DNA of 64,000 nt, taken from NCBI GenBank assembly GCA_033961575.1, contig CM066730.1:152795523-152859522 (forward strand), in the 5' to 3' direction. This stretch comes from Aselliscus stoliczkanus (Eukaryota; Chordata; Mammalia; Chiroptera; Hipposideridae). The notes beneath the pieces were generated by a model, which saw nothing but the letters and a program-made list of their open reading frames with translations, was not told the DNA's origin and ran no database searches. Positions 21,901 to 34,572 of this stretch are shown here, in pieces (positions within the stretch are counted from its first letter, which is position 1; the number at the start of each line of letters is the position of its first letter). The position numbers and the translations under genes are program-made.

Positions 21901-24258
21901 GCCTTGTCTGACTTTTAGATGACTCAGCACCCACCTTAGCTTGGATAAGTAAGATCTGGGGTAATGCCACCAGGACGGACTCCCCGTTTCTCCAGTTCAG
22001 CAGCCAGAGTAATGTTGGAAGGTCTCCTTTGCTGTTAAGCCTTAGACACCTGCTGACACTCCTCACTGAAGATACAGCCATGTCCTGGGGTCACGCCGGT
22101 GCTTCCACAGAATGAAAGTCATAGACTGCAGTGCCCATTGTGCCCCAGAAGTCATAGAGGGTATTGATTCCGTGAGGCAGGGGATAAGCCCTGGCCAGGG
22201 GTCAGGAGGCACAGAACAGCCTAGCTCTGTCACCATCTCTGTGTAATTTTTAGGAAAAATCGCGTCATCCTTCTAGGCCTTGGTCTCCTCTGGTGAGAGG
22301 ACTGGCCTAGGTAGTCAGTCTCTAAGAATCCGTTCGGAGAGCATGTAGCATAGCAAAGAGCAAATGTTTCTACCAGATACCCAGAGTCAGCACTTGTACT
22401 TGGTTTGAGTTTCAAGGTAAATATTGATTGTAAGGGTAACCACTTGTCCCGGTTTGCCTGGGACAGCCCTGATGTATTCCTGTTGCTCCTCCATCACCCT
22501 TAGTAATGCCTCTTTCGCTCTCAAATGTGCCCCAGTTTGCATGATATCTTACATGACCCCCCTACTGATGATAATATGATGAAATGAGGTTTCCCTGCCG
22601 CCTTCACAATGGCCCTGCTTTGGGAGGATGTCTTCTCTGTCTGAGTCAAAGGAGGCCTTTGGCTGCTCAAAGAATAGCCTTTGCTGAGTTGTGACCTTCC
22701 ATTGCTAAAAACCAATCATTGCATTTGCAGGAGGGATGAAATTTGAAGAGAGAGGTGATCTCATGTGTCATTCACTGCCCCGTCTGAAGTACCACATGAA
22801 AAAGTTATTTCGAATAACCCTTTGCTTCTTGCAAGGAACTGAGATGTTTTTTCCTCTCTGGCTATAAGGACTCTGTAATGAACCACATCTCTTTTCTCCC
22901 TGGCTGCTAGGAAGTTCCGGTATAAGTATATAGCTGAACTGTAGAAACTAAGTAAGCCCTTATGAAGGGTATGCCAGTGTTTTTTTCCATCCCAGCCATC
23001 CTGACTTCCTGCCTTATTTACGTTTTCCTTTGTTCTGACTGGGGCACTGACCGGACAAGGAAAGACAACAAAGCTGGAGGAACCTGCTAGAATGACCCTC
23101 CCCACTATTGCTTGGCAGATCGGGTAGTCATAGCCGTGTTAGACTGAGCTCCCACAGGTTAGGGTTTTAGCTTCCCCATGAAATACTAACTAGGGAGGTG
23201 GGTAAGCAGAGGGGAAAGCCATGAATGATGTCGCTCCTGGACACCTTCAGATTTCAGCATCAGGAGAGTAACACTAACCTAAGAAAAATCTACTCCTTGG
23301 AAAGCTCATTCCTGAATCACCCACCTACTCCTCCTCCTGCACCTACCAGCCCTCATCCAGCGGCATCCACATTATCGTGCTGGACCCCGCTGCAGTCCCG
23401 AGGCACAACTGAGACAGGAATTGTTGTTTTCCATTTCTTAGGTTAAGCAACAACTGATGCTTAGGAAGCTAAAACCTGCTCACAGAGCAGAGCCTGGAGC
23501 CCAGGCCTCCCGTCCAAAAATGCCCTGCCTCTCTGCTCCCAATGCCCCACACAGCCACAGTCCCCAGAACCACAGATGGCACTCAAGCCACCCAACAGCA
23601 CTGTGAGTGTGGGAGAGGAAGGGGTGATCAGTGCCCAGGTGTACAGAGCCAGGGGCCAGGGGATCAGCTGCCCAGACTGTGGATGAGTTGCAGTAACTCT
23701 CTCTTCTCTTTTGTGTGTGTGTATTTCTGTGTGTCTGCATTTGTCACATAGAAGAACGTGAATTCCCCTCCAACGCGGTGATCTCCGACACAGGACTAAA
23801 GGAGAGAAGAGGCCGGCCGGAGCCACCCACGGCATCCAGTGTGGCTTCTCTCGTGCCAGGACCAGGGATGACTGGGCCATGCACACAGACGTCCCCAGCC
23901 TTCAACAGTTTGCATAGCACACAGGGGACTCGTGGGGGGCCACTTGCCACTGCCAACTGAAACAATACGATGGCAACACTGACGTCTTTCACGACGTTTC
24001 CACGACAGACATTCAGGCAGAAAGTGCTAGTGCATTTTCTGTCTGCAAAGTAGAGGGCCATGCCTCACCAACGTGAATAGTTTGAGCCCTGATGACCTGC
24101 TCTGAGTCCACTCACAGCCAGTGACACTTGCAAAAAACACCCAAAGCCGTCTTGGGTTTGGCTTCCTCAGTTTTTGACCAATGTGGCCAAAGCCAGACGC
24201 CTTCTTGGGACACTTGGATTACTCCTAAATGCAGCCTGCCCCTCCCCTCCCTGAATAG

Positions 24259-27200
24259 CATCCAAAGTCCCTGTGGAGGTCATGGATCCTGAACAAAGTG
24301 TCAAGGGCACCAAGAAGGCTGAGGGCAGTCCCCGGAAGCGGCTGACTAAGGGAGAAGCCGTTCAGACCAGTGTTTCGGCCAGCGCCCCCTACCCAGGCAG
24401 CAGCACGGCTGCCACTCCTGAGGGTCCCCTCCAAGAGCTCCTAGCCCCGCAGCCCTTCCCGGGCCCCTCATCGTCGGTTCTTAGGGAAGGCTCTCAGGAG
24501 AAAATGGGCCAACAGCAGAAGCCCCCCAAGCGGTCCCCCATCGAAGCCTCTGTCCATATCTCGCAGCTTCCACAGCACCCTCTGACACCAGCATTCATGT
24601 CACCCGGCAAACCTGAGCACCTCCTGGAGGGGTCCACATGGCAGCTGGTCGACCCCATGAGACCAGGACCCTCCAGCTCCTTTGTGACTCCTGGGCTCCA
24701 TCCTCAGAGCCAGCTCCTCCCTTCCCATGCTTCCATCATGCCCCCCGAGGACCTGCCTGGCCTCCCCAAAGTCTTTGTGCCCCGCGCCTCCCAGGTCCCC
24801 TTGAAGCCCATGGAAGAGGCACACAAAAAGGAGAGGAAACCCCAGAAGCCAGGCAAGTACATCTGCCAGTACTGCAGCCGGCCCTGCGCCAAGCCCAGCG
24901 TGCTCCAGAAACACATCCGCTCCCACACGGGCGAGAGGCCCTACCCCTGCGGCCCCTGCGGCTTCTCCTTCAAGACCAAGAGTAACCTCTACAAGCACAG
25001 GAAGTCCCATGCCCACCGCATCAAAGCTGGCCTGGCCTCGGGAGTGGGCAGCGAGATGTACCCCCCGGGGCTGGAGATGGAGAGGATCCCAGGGGAAGAG
25101 TTTGAGGAGCCCACCGAGGGAGAAAGCACCGATTCAGAAGAGGAAACGGGGACCGCGTCCACTCACCCTGCAGAGCTCTCCCCCAGGCCTAAGCACCCCC
25201 TCCTGTCCAGCAGTCTGTACAGCTCTGGGAGCCAGGGTTCCAGCCACGAACGCTGTTCCTTGTCCCAATCCAGCTCAGTCCAGTCGCTCGAGGACCCCAC
25301 TCCATTTGTAGAACCCTCGTCAGAGCACCCCCTGAGCCATAAGCCCGAAGACACCCACACCATAAAGCAGAAGCTGGCCCTCCGCTTGAGTGAAAGGAAA
25401 AAGGTTATCGACGAGCAGGCGTTTCTGAGCCCGGGCAGCAAGGGCAGTACTGAATCCGGGTACTTCTCCCGCTCGGAGAGCGCTGAGCAGCAGGTCAGCC
25501 CCCCGAACACCAACGCCAGGTCCTACGCAGAGATCATCTTCGGCAAGTGCGGGCGGATCGGGCAGCGGACCACCATGCTGACAGCCACCTGCACCCAGCC
25601 CCTCCTGCCCCTGTCCACCGAAGACAAGCCCAGCCTGGTGCCTTTGTCGGTGCCCCGGACGCAGGTCATCGAGCACATCACCAAGCTCATCACTATCAAC
25701 GAGGCCGTGGTGGACACCAGCGAGATAGACAGTGTGAAACCCAGGAGGAGCTCGCTCTCGCGGCGCAGCAGCATGGAGTCGCCCAAATCCAGCCTCTACA
25801 GGGAGCCCCTGGCATCCCACAGCGAGAAAACAAAGGCGGAACAATCACTGCTGAGCCTCCAGCACCCGCCCAGCACCACTCCCCCTGTGCCTCTGCTGAG
25901 AAGCCACTCAATGCCTTCTGCCGCCTGCACCCTCAGTACCCCCCACCACCCCTTCCGCGGGAGCTACTCCTTCGATGACCACATCCCCGACTCCGAAGCC
26001 CTGAGCCGCAGCAGTCAAGTGTTTACCTCCCACCCCCGGATGCTCAAGCGTCAGCCGGCCATTGAACTACCTTTGGGAGGGGAGTACAGTTCAGAGGAGG
26101 CAGGGCCAAGTAGCAAAGACACAGCCCCCAAACCCGCAGACGAGCCGGAACCCAAGGAGAGCGAACTCACCAAAAAGACCAAGAAGGGCTTGAAAACAAA
26201 AGGGGTGACCTATGAATGTAACATATGTGGTGCTCGGTACAAGAAAAGGGACAATTATGAGGCTCATAAGAAATACTACTGCTCAGAGCTTCCAATGGCA
26301 AAGCCCGTCTCTGCAGGTGCCCACGCAGCGCCGGAAGCCGAGAAGAGTCAGGCTGAGCGGGAGCCCCGGTCCCAGATGATGCATTACAAACTGGGGACCA
26401 CCTTGGAGCTCACTCCGCTGAGGAAGAGGAGGCAAGAGAAGAGCCTTGGGGATGAGGAGGAACCACCTGCCTTTGAGCCGACAAAAAGTCAGTTTGGCAG
26501 CCCCGGGCCATCTGATGCTGCTCGGAACCTTCCCCCAGAGTCCACCAAGTCACCAGCAGAACCGAATAAGTCAGCGCCCTCCTTGGAGGGACCCTCAGGC
26601 TTCCAGCCAAGGACTCCCAAGCCCGGGTCTGGTTCTGAATCAGGGAAGGAGAGGAGAACAACATCCAAAGAAATTTCGGTCATTCAGCACACCAGCTCCT
26701 TTGAGAAGTCTGACTCTCTGGAGCAGCCCAGCGGCCTGGAAGGGGAAGACAAGTCTCCGGGCCCGTTCTCGTCGCCCCCGCCCGCCCCGCATGGACGCTC
26801 GGCTCACTCTCTGCAGCCCAAGTTGGTCCGCCAGCCCAACATTCAGGTTCCCGAGATCCTGGTGACCGAGGAGCCCATCCGGCAGGACACAGAGCCAGAG
26901 CCCCCTCCCAAGGAGCCCGAGAAGACAGAGGAGTTCCAGTGGCCGCAGCGCAGCCAGACGCTGGCCCAGCTCCCAGCCGAGAAACTGCCACCCAAGAAGA
27001 AGAGACTGCGCCTGGCCGAGATGGCCCAGTCATCGGGGGAGTCCAGCTTCGAGTCCTCCGTGCCTCTGTCCCGCAGCCCAAGCCAGGAAAGCAGTGTCTC
27101 TCTGAGCGGGTCCAGCCGCTCCGCATCCTTCGAGAGGGATGACCACGGAAAAACCGAGGCCCCCGGGCCCTCGTCCGACATGCGCTCCAAACCCTTGGGC

Positions 27201-29354
27201 ACTCACATGCTGACCGTCCCCAGCCACCACCCACATGCCCGAGAGATGCGGAGGTCAGCCTCAGAGCAGAGCCCCAACGTGTCCCATTCCGCCCACATGA
27301 CCGAGACACGCAGCAAATCATTCGACTATGGCAGCTTGTCCTTGACAGGCCCTTCTGCACCGGCCCCGGTGGCTCCAGCAGCCCCAGCAGCCCCAGTGGC
27401 TCCCCCAGAGAGAAGAAAATGCTTTTTGGTGAGACAAGCCTCTCTGAGCAGGCCTCCAGAACCAGAGCCAGAGGCCGCCCCCAAGGCAAGACAGGAGGGT
27501 GAGGAACCAAAGCCCTCATCCAGTAAACCTTCGGCCAAAAGCTCAGTGCCCCAGGTTTCTTCAGCGGCCACCTCACACAGTGGGTACCCGGGAAGCAAGA
27601 GCCAGGTACAGGACAGGCCCCCGCTGGGGTCCACTCCGCCCTACACAGAAGCCCTGCAGGTGCTCCACCACCCCATCGCCCAGCTCCCCTTGCATGAGAA
27701 ACCATACCTGCCCCCGCCTGTCTCCCTTTTCTCCTTCCAGCACCTCTTGCAGCATGAGCCAGGGCAGTCTTCAGAGTTCTTCTCCACGCAGGCCATGTCC
27801 AGCCTCCTCTCCTCACCGTACTCTATGCCCCCTCTTCCTCCCTCCTTGTTTCAAGCCCCGCCACTTCCTCTCCAACCTACAGTTCTGCACCCAGGCCACC
27901 TCCACCTCCCCCAGCTCATGCCTCACCCAGCCAGCATCCCCTTCCGGCAGCCCCCCTCCTTTCTCCCCATGCCATACCCGGCCTCCTCAGCACTCTCTGC
28001 TGGCTTTTTCCTGCCTCTGCAATCCCAGTTCACCCTTCAGCTCCCAGGGGATGTGGAAAGCCACCTGCCACAGATCAAAACCAGCCTGGCCCCACTGGCA
28101 ACAGGAACCGCGGGCCTCTCCCCCAGCACAGAGTACAGCAGTGACATCCAGCTGCCCGCTGTGGCTCCCCCAGCCAGCTCCTCCGCACCCACATCAGCGC
28201 CCCCGCTGGCCCTGCCTGCTTGTCCAGACACCATGGTGTCCCTCGTTGTGCCTGTCCGAATTCAGACCAACATGCCATCCTATGGGAGCGCCATGTACAC
28301 CACTCTCTCCCAGATCCTAGTCACCCAGTCCCAAGGCAGCTCAGCAACTGTGGCTCTTCCCAAGTTTGAGGAACCCCCATGCAAAGGGACAATGGTGAGT
28401 GGGGCAGATGTGTACGAGGTCGGGCCGGGACTGGCCGGGGTAAGTGAAGAGCAGAGCAGAGGTTTCCAGACTCCATACCTGAGAGTGCCTGTGACATTAC
28501 CTGAAAGAAAAGGCACTCCCCTGTCATCAGAGAGTGTCTTGAGCCTGGAGGGGAGTTCATCGACAGTGGGAGGAAGCAAGCGCGTCCTTTCACCAGCTGG
28601 CAGCCTTGAACTTACCATGGAAACCCAGCAGCAAAAAAGAGTGAAGGAAGAGGAGGCTTCCAAGGCAGATGAAAAACTAGAGCTGGTAAAACCATGCAGT
28701 GTGGTGCTCACCAGCATTGAGGATGGCAAGAGACCAGAGAAACCCCCCTTGGGAAGCCAGGGCCAAGGCAGGAGAGATCCAGAATCACTGTCCAGCCTGC
28801 CCTCAGAGCCATCCGACCCAAAGGAAATACCTCCCCTTCCTCACCCCACACGATCCCATGTGACAGCCCCAGGCTCAGAAGCTTTGAAGGAACATGCGCA
28901 GCCATCTGGTAAACCTCACCGGAGAGTATTGCCTCCACTAAGTGTGAAGAAAGAAGACTCCAAGGAACAACCTGACCTCCCTTCACTGGCACCTCCCAGC
29001 TCGCTTCCTCAGTCAGAAACGGCCCCCAGACCAGCCAAGGCGCAAGAAGGTACGGACTCAAAGAAGGTACTGCAGTTCCCCAGCCTCCACACGACCACTA
29101 ATGTCAGTTGGTGCTATTTAAACTACATTAAGCCAAATCACATCCAGCATGCAGATAGGAGGTCCTCTGTTTACGCTGGTTGGTGCATAAGTTTGTACAA
29201 CCCCAACCTTCCGGGGGTTTCCACTAAAGCTGCTTTGTCCCTCCTGAGGTCTAAGCAGAAGGTGAGCAAAGAGACATACACCATGGCCACAGCTCCACAT
29301 CCTGAGACAGGAAGGCTCGTGCCAGCCAGCTCCCGCAAGCCCCGCATGACAGAG
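24259..29354 (+). CDS. HIVEP3: HIVEP3 giant exon: start codon through ZAS1, CCHC finger and proline/serine-rich middle
   Basis: This exon encodes residues 1-1691 of HIVEP3 (Schnurri-3, KRC), a nuclear ZAS-family factor. The family binds kappaB-like and recombination-signal DNA; HIVEP3 is also known as an adaptor for TRAF2, c-Jun and RUNX2/WWP1 that limits bone formation. The ATG at 24282 has G at -3 and +4 (strong Kozak), and the protein opens [20 protein letters not shown] as in known orthologs. An in-frame GTG at 24273 is not needed. Visible domains are ZAS1 C2H2 fingers at about 193-215 and 221-243 with linker HTGERPY, an acidic run [17 protein letters not shown] at about 272-288, a CCHC finger at about 644-667 (C646, C649, H662, C667), a basic NLS-like PKKKRLR near 905, and an Ala/Pro repeat at about 1026-1044. 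Serine/proline-rich sequence fills the rest. There are no frameshifts or stops. The acceptor (TAG at 24256-24258 after a C/T tract) is inferred; the donor GAG|GTAAGT at 29354/29355 is clear, phase 0. Confidence 0.97.
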
Positions 29355-29400
29355 GTAAGTCCAGCCTGTTTCTTCATCAGAATGGATACCTTTCAATAAA
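29355..29400 (+). promoter_or_regulatory. Possible intronic poly(A) signal and alternative HIVEP3 C-terminus
   Basis: If the donor at 29355 is skipped, the giant exon's frame continues for 14 codons ([14 protein letters not shown]) and stops at TAA 29397-29399. An AATAAA hexamer occupies 29395-29400, so stop codon and signal overlap. A T-rich stretch follows at about 29416-29428. This arrangement would produce a protein truncated before ZAS2. The sequence facts are direct; use of the site is inference. Confidence 0.3.
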
Positions 29401-30034
29401 GGGAGCTTTAAAGTGATCCTGTTTTCCCATCAGCTGCTATTGTAAAGTCAAAGACACAGTCTCAGCCAGGGGGGAAAAAAAAAAACAAAAACAATTCTCC
29501 AAAAGATTGTTTGGACAACTTGGCTCATGGGAATGCCTGCAGCAATTTTAGAACTTTATACCGTTTTATCATATGTTTCTGTCCTGCTAGTCTTCCCGCT
29601 GTTCCTGATGTCTACACCTGCTAGTTTCCATTCTCTGGCACCGCTGGAAATCTTCCCGTTTCCAGAGATTCTAGAATTTGACAACTCCTGAAATAGTCCT
29701 TTCTCTTCTGTGAATAGGATAGCAGATAGAGCTGGGCTGCATTATCCCTCTTTGCCAGTAAGTGGCAATATCCCTCACAGCTTGACCCATCTGTGCTGTG
29801 TGGTAGCACCCGGCCCCCACTAAACGCTCACATTTACTCCTTAATTGCCTCTGACCCGAGGCTGCATCAGGAGCTATTAAATGAATGGATCCCTGCAAGT
29901 TCAGGAAGTTTGACATTTGATAATTCCATGTGCTTCAGACAAATGTCACATCCATACCCAGGCAAGGCTAGCCTAGGATTCAGACCATGCTATGTTATGC
30001 TGACTTGACATTTGTGCAATACATTCGGTCTGTT

Positions 30035-30235
30035 GATTGAGCAGCCTCGCTGTGCCAGGCACTGTGCTGGGCCCTTGAATGCTGCCAATGCTCATCGCCC
30101 CCTTGTGAGGTAGCAAGACCCTCTCCATTCTACAGGGGGAACCGAAGGTCAGAAGGTGAGAGAGGGCAAGGTCACAGGGCAAATATTTGGCAAACCCAGA
30201 ATTTGAACCCAGACCTGTCTGACTCCAGAGAGTCT
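30035..30235 (-). repeat. MIR, antisense
   Basis: Antisense MIR spanning most of the unit: CTGTGCCAGGCACTGTGCTG, GAGAGAGGGCAAGGTCACAG, AGAATTTGAACCCAGACCTG. Confidence 0.8.
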
Positions 30236-30654
30236 GTTTTCTTCTTTTAGTTATTTGAAGAAAGAAAACCTGGGAAATGACCGCAAATTTAAAAATGTTT
30301 ATTCGCGTGTCTTCAGACCAGGTGCTTTACCCAAATCAGTCATAAATCTCCTAAACTAAATTCACATTATAGACAAATAAACAAAACTGTGTTCTATAAC
30401 TTTCCTGTATTCATATCCTCTTCTTTTATCATTGAGTGAATTTTATGTATTGAATTTGTTCTTAGCCCGGCTGGATAGTCTTCAAAGAACTGTTTCCCAA
30501 ATTTATTCTCTAAATGTCTTCATTAGTCTACAAACACCCCTAAATGAGATTTCCACTTTTGCCATAAACACCATGACTGGTTTGCTCTCCAGTGTCTCTT
30601 ACTGGCTAGGGCTGCTCCCCAGAGGCTGTTGTAATTATGTTCATACTTACAACT

Positions 30655-30830
30655 ACTTGTGCACCTGCTTTGTGCCAAGTACTGTGCTAAACTTTACTTT
30701 TATAGTCACCGCCACCTTGAAAGTTAGGGTACTATATCACCATTTTATGGATGAAAGCTAAAGCACAGAGAAATTAGATAACTTGCACAAGGCCACACAG
30801 AAACGGCAGAGCCTAGATGCAAAACTAGAT
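30655..30830 (-). repeat. MIR, antisense
   Basis: Antisense MIR: TTTGTGCCAAGTACTGTGCT, then ACTTGCACAAGGCCACACAG. Confidence 0.75.
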
Positions 30831-31629
30831 CTCCCTCCAAAGCCCTCTCTGATGATCTGGATTGCCTCTCTGTTTTAATGACTGGAACTAAAAGGTTATT
30901 AAAGAAAAAGGAAGAGTTAATTTGGCTTCACTGGGTTTGGCAATCATTGGTTCAAAATGCTACTTCCCTAAAATGAGCTGAAACTTGCAAGCTTTTTCTT
31001 GGAATATTCCATTTGATTCACTGGCATGTTTCCTACCAGCATGCAGTGGCCTGTGTGGTGCTAAACTCAGATTCCCTGATTCCCTACCACCTGCCTTTCT
31101 GCTCAGCCCAAACCCATCCTTGTCAGGATAGGTGTGCCGCCTGGCACAGAGGACTGCAGCACCTGGAGACATGGTTGCTGCTCCCGCTAGCTATGATCAG
31201 TGCAGCTTCTCATGACCTTCCTGACAGTAGCATGCAGTAGGACTAGCCGCTCACTCCTGGCACTGCTGGCCCCAGCGCCCAGCCCAGCATCACTGCTCCC
31301 TATTCAAGGGTATGCCCACCTCCTGCTGCCATCAGAAGGTCTAGAGGATGTGGGCTCATCAAGCCAGCTCTCATCACTGAGACCCATGAAGAGAGTGGGT
31401 TCTCTTAAATGAACAACCCAGAGCCTGCACACCCTCAGGCGCATGCCCACCGGTGGGCCAGCACAGCCTCTCTGTGCCCAGCTCTGGGGGGATTCTATTG
31501 GTCAGGGCCCTCAGGAGACCTCCACTCTGCTCCCAGCAGTGCCCTTAACCTGCTGGGTGACCTTAACTTTCTAATCTATAAAAGAGAATTGGACCAGTTC
31601 ACCTCCGCAGGCGGAGTCTTCAATTATTT

Positions 31630-31745
31630 GTTCAACATTCCTTAAGTGCCTTCTCTGAGGCAGGCCTTATTTTGGGTGCTGGCATGACCAAGCAGACAAA
31701 GAGGAGGATCTGTCCCCTGAAGCTCCCAGACTAGCGCAAAAGAAA
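31630..31745 (-). repeat. L2 3' fragment, antisense
   Basis: CCTTAAGTGCCTTCTCTGAG GCAGGCC followed by CTGTCCCCTGAAGCTCCCAG is the usual antisense L2 end. Confidence 0.5.
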
Positions 31746-31794
31746 AAGCAAACACAGCTCTCCTGAGAAACCTGGTCTTCCCATGAGAAAGACT

Positions 31795-31970
31795 GGGTCA
31801 GAGTCCCAGTTTTGACACCACCTAACCATGTGGCCTTGAATAAGGAACATCACCTCTCTGGAAATCAGTTTCCCTCTTTCTGTAAAGTGGGGCTAACAGC
31901 ACTCTTCCCTTGGTGGAGTGGAGATTAAGTGAGTCACGATTAAGTGTAAGAGCGCAATGCCATCGGAGGC
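31795..31970 (+). repeat. MIR
   Basis: Sense MIR: ACCATGTGGCCTTGAATAAG, TCAGTTTCCCTCTTTCTGTA AAGTGGGG. It ends about 60 bp before the exon at 32029. Confidence 0.65.
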
Positions 31971-32028
31971 ATCGTTCCATTATTACCATGTAACCAGCAA
32001 TGATTTTGTCCTTCCTGCGGCGGGCCAG

Positions 32029-32174
32029 GTTCACCTCCCTTCGCTGGTTTCCCCGGAAGGCCAGAAAGATATAGCTAGAGTGGAGAAGGAAGAAGAGAAG
32101 CGAGGGAAGCCGGAGGAGGACGCTCCTGCTTCCAAGAGAGGGGAGCCAGCGAGGATCAAAATCTTCGAAGGAGG
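32029..32174 (+). CDS. HIVEP3: HIVEP3 second coding exon in the window (linker before ZAS2)
   Basis: This 146-bp exon encodes [20 protein letters not shown] and onward to KIFEGG, residues 1692-1739 plus two bases of codon 1740. It joins the giant exon in phase 0, giving MTE|VHLPS, which matches the known HIVEP3 protein across this junction. The acceptor is CCAG|GTTCAC at 32028/32029 and the donor is GGAGG|GTAAGA at 32174/32175. The peptide is highly charged (Lys/Glu-rich, with [13 protein letters not shown]) and has no fold I recognise; it acts as a linker leading into the second zinc-finger pair. If the downstream intron were retained, translation would stop at once (GGG TAA). Confidence 0.95.
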
Positions 32175-34572
32175 GTAAGAATCACGTTTGGTTGGCACTG
32201 TCTGCTTCCTGTGGAGTAAACACCCGGCCAGCCCGCTGGGGCGGCCCTTCCTGTGTTCAGAGGTGGTGAGCATCTCAACTGGCAGGGCCATGCCACAGGG
32301 ACCTTGGGGTTCCAGCCGTGCCTTCCAGCAGATGCCACCTTTGCAGGATGTGTGGGCCAACTCTGATTACGAACACCTAGCTACTTGGTGGAAGATGGGG
32401 AATGTGGGGTACCCTGCTGACTGGAGGGTCTGGGTCTCTCTCCAGCCCCTCATTCCCTCTGGTGCTGGCCAGTTTCCAGTTCTGCGTTGGCGTTGACACT
32501 GAGTCTCCCAGGTCCTGTCCGGACTGCCATTTACCATGGTGTGTGCTCCCCAAATGTCACCTCTGTCCGCCCAAGCAGCCACCTTGGCATGCCTGGTGTC
32601 CCACAGGGGACTGGGCTCTGCCAACGAGGCTATTTGCAGAGCTGATAGCGTACTACACGTGCCAGCTGTTTACACCGGTCTCCATTCCAACTGGCTGAGA
32701 TCCAGGACTCACGGGTTGGTAAACATTTAGAATCTCATCCCTGGATTTTCACCTTGGTGCTTGTCTTTGGAAACCTAATGATGTAAACATCTCAGAACGT
32801 GGGGCCCTTGGGGCTCCAGAAGGGGGCCTTGTTTCAGGCTTACTTTGTGGGAGTTTTGTGCGAGCTGTGTTCTGTGTGGCCACATGTTTGCGCCCCGGGA
32901 TGGGGGTGTCTGTAAGCAGGTCCCGTGGTGTCTGTCTCAGGGTCCTGTGTCTGTGTCCCCAATGTGAGCAACGCAGCCTCATCCTACCGGTCCTGAGAGA
33001 CAAGAGCATGGAGGGAAACCTACCTCCCCAAAACAACAGTTCCCATGAGCACCAGCTGTCACTGGGGGGCTGCGATACCCCAGCACCTGCAGGTTCCTAA
33101 CTCATAAGGTCAAAGTGGGAGGTGCGGGTTCCTCTGTAAGGCTGAGGATAGTGGAGGCTGCCAAGCTGCCCAAGGCCACCAGTGGGCATCCTCCAGTGGC
33201 ACTGACCAGCAGGGACTCTCTGGAGAGGCAGTGTTGGAAATGGAACTTGGGGAGTTGGGTTGTCCCAGTGACCGGATCAGGGATGACAAACACCCTGCAA
33301 AGGCAGGGACACCTCGCCCTGGGGCGAGAAACATCCTGCCCAGAGTTCCAATGGCAGCTCCTTTGAGAAACACTAGACCAAATGTTTTTCATAATACTAA
33401 GCCTCTTTCCTTGTGGGGACCGACCGGTTTCCTCTGCTGCTACTTGGTTAGAGCGCCCTCGTGTGTCTCTGTGTCCTCATATCATGGGGTCCTTTAAAGG
33501 CCATCTAAGACCTCATCCAAGGATTGATACATCTGGACTTGCCTTCTCTCTTGCTTCAATGATGGTTGGTGCTTGGGGCCCAGGGGTGCTGCTAAGTGTT
33601 AGCTGGTGTGCATGAAGAGGTGGCTCCTGCCCTGAGAGGCCACTGCCTCCAGACTGGGGACCCAGCTCCGGCGGCTCCCTGATGCCTCGTTCCCCAGGGA
33701 AGCCTGGGCTCTGGGAGGGCAGCTGGCAGGAACCTCTCCCATCCAGGTCAGTCCATAGCTCCAGCTGCTGGCTGCAGTCTAGGCCACATAATCTGCCTTC
33801 AGATCAAAGGTGAAAAGTTACACCTGAGTCCCTTTCCCCTCCTCCTACAGCTCAGTCATCGGTCCCCACTCCTCCCCCGCCCCACCCCAGCCCCACCATC
33901 CCATCCAGGTTGTCACATCGTCCCACCTGCTTTGTTTTAGACTCTCCCTCTCTTTCAAAGCCCGTCATACCTGTCCCCAGAGCAGCTCTCCCACTTGCCT
34001 CTGTTCCATTCAGACAGTCCCCTTCCTGTCCAGCTCTGTTTCATCACCTGTAAAATAGGGTAATAACATACTTTGTGGATTGTCGGAGGATCCTCTGCTA
34101 CCCCTTGTAAAGGCCAGAGTTCATGGGCATCGGGGTATTTTATTGCTATGACGTCCATCTCTCTTATCTCCCTCCAAGATAATCTCACTCTGTTCTGTCA
34201 GCTGTGGAAAATATCCTCATTCTCAACTGGTCCCATCTAAGTTGAGCCCTGCAGAGGATTATGCAGTGTGGCAGCCCAGCTGTCCCATCTGGGCCCTGCT
34301 GTGCCTCCAACCTCCACTTCTGGTGAACCCTCTTCATTCATGAGTCTCGGGACTGGTATCTCCCCCAGGAGTGTTTGCGAATGGGGGCAATGTGTTTTGG
34401 GGTTGTCACATAATGAGGACACCACTGGCATTTCATGGATGGCGCCAGGAACTGGATCATCCACACAACCAACCACAGAAGAATTTGTCCCACCCAGAAG
34501 GCCAAAGGTGCCCCTCACCCAGAAACACTGAATATCTCCGTCAGGCACAGCCACCATGGTTTTGCCTTAGAC

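Larger units (their letters stand above)
1..24258 (+). other. HIVEP3: Intron (partial) upstream of the HIVEP3 giant exon
   Basis: This is inferred to be the 3' part of the intron preceding the giant exon. HIVEP3 is known to have widely spaced 5' non-coding exons, and I cannot identify any here. A possible branch point and C/T tract lie at about 24216-24255 before TAG. Stretches in which I see no gene or recognised repeat are 1-1130, 1880-2640, 2970-3630, 3790-4670, 9800-10080, 13600-14330, 16810-18550 (a possible old MIR lies near 17905-18010), 18910-19850, 19912-21608 and 21918-24255. The rest is transposon-derived and listed separately. Confidence 0.7.
29355..32028 (+). other. HIVEP3: HIVEP3 intron of 2,674 bp
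   Basis: This GT-AG intron is phase 0. It contains two antisense MIR copies (about 30035-30235 and 30655-30830), an antisense L2 3' fragment (about 31630-31745) and a sense MIR (about 31795-31970) ending just before the acceptor. 29410-30030 and 30830-31630 show nothing I can name apart from a short poly(A) run near 29472-29490. Confidence 0.93.

Noticed and set aside
24273..24281. Upstream GTG as HIVEP3 start
   Set aside because: The ATG at 24282 has a strong Kozak context and matches the known HIVEP3 N-terminus; the upstream codons are 5' UTR.
26680..27816. 378-codon open frame on the minus strand within the giant exon
   Set aside because: It is antisense to well-conserved HIVEP3 coding sequence and arises from GC-rich codon use; no domain is recognisable.
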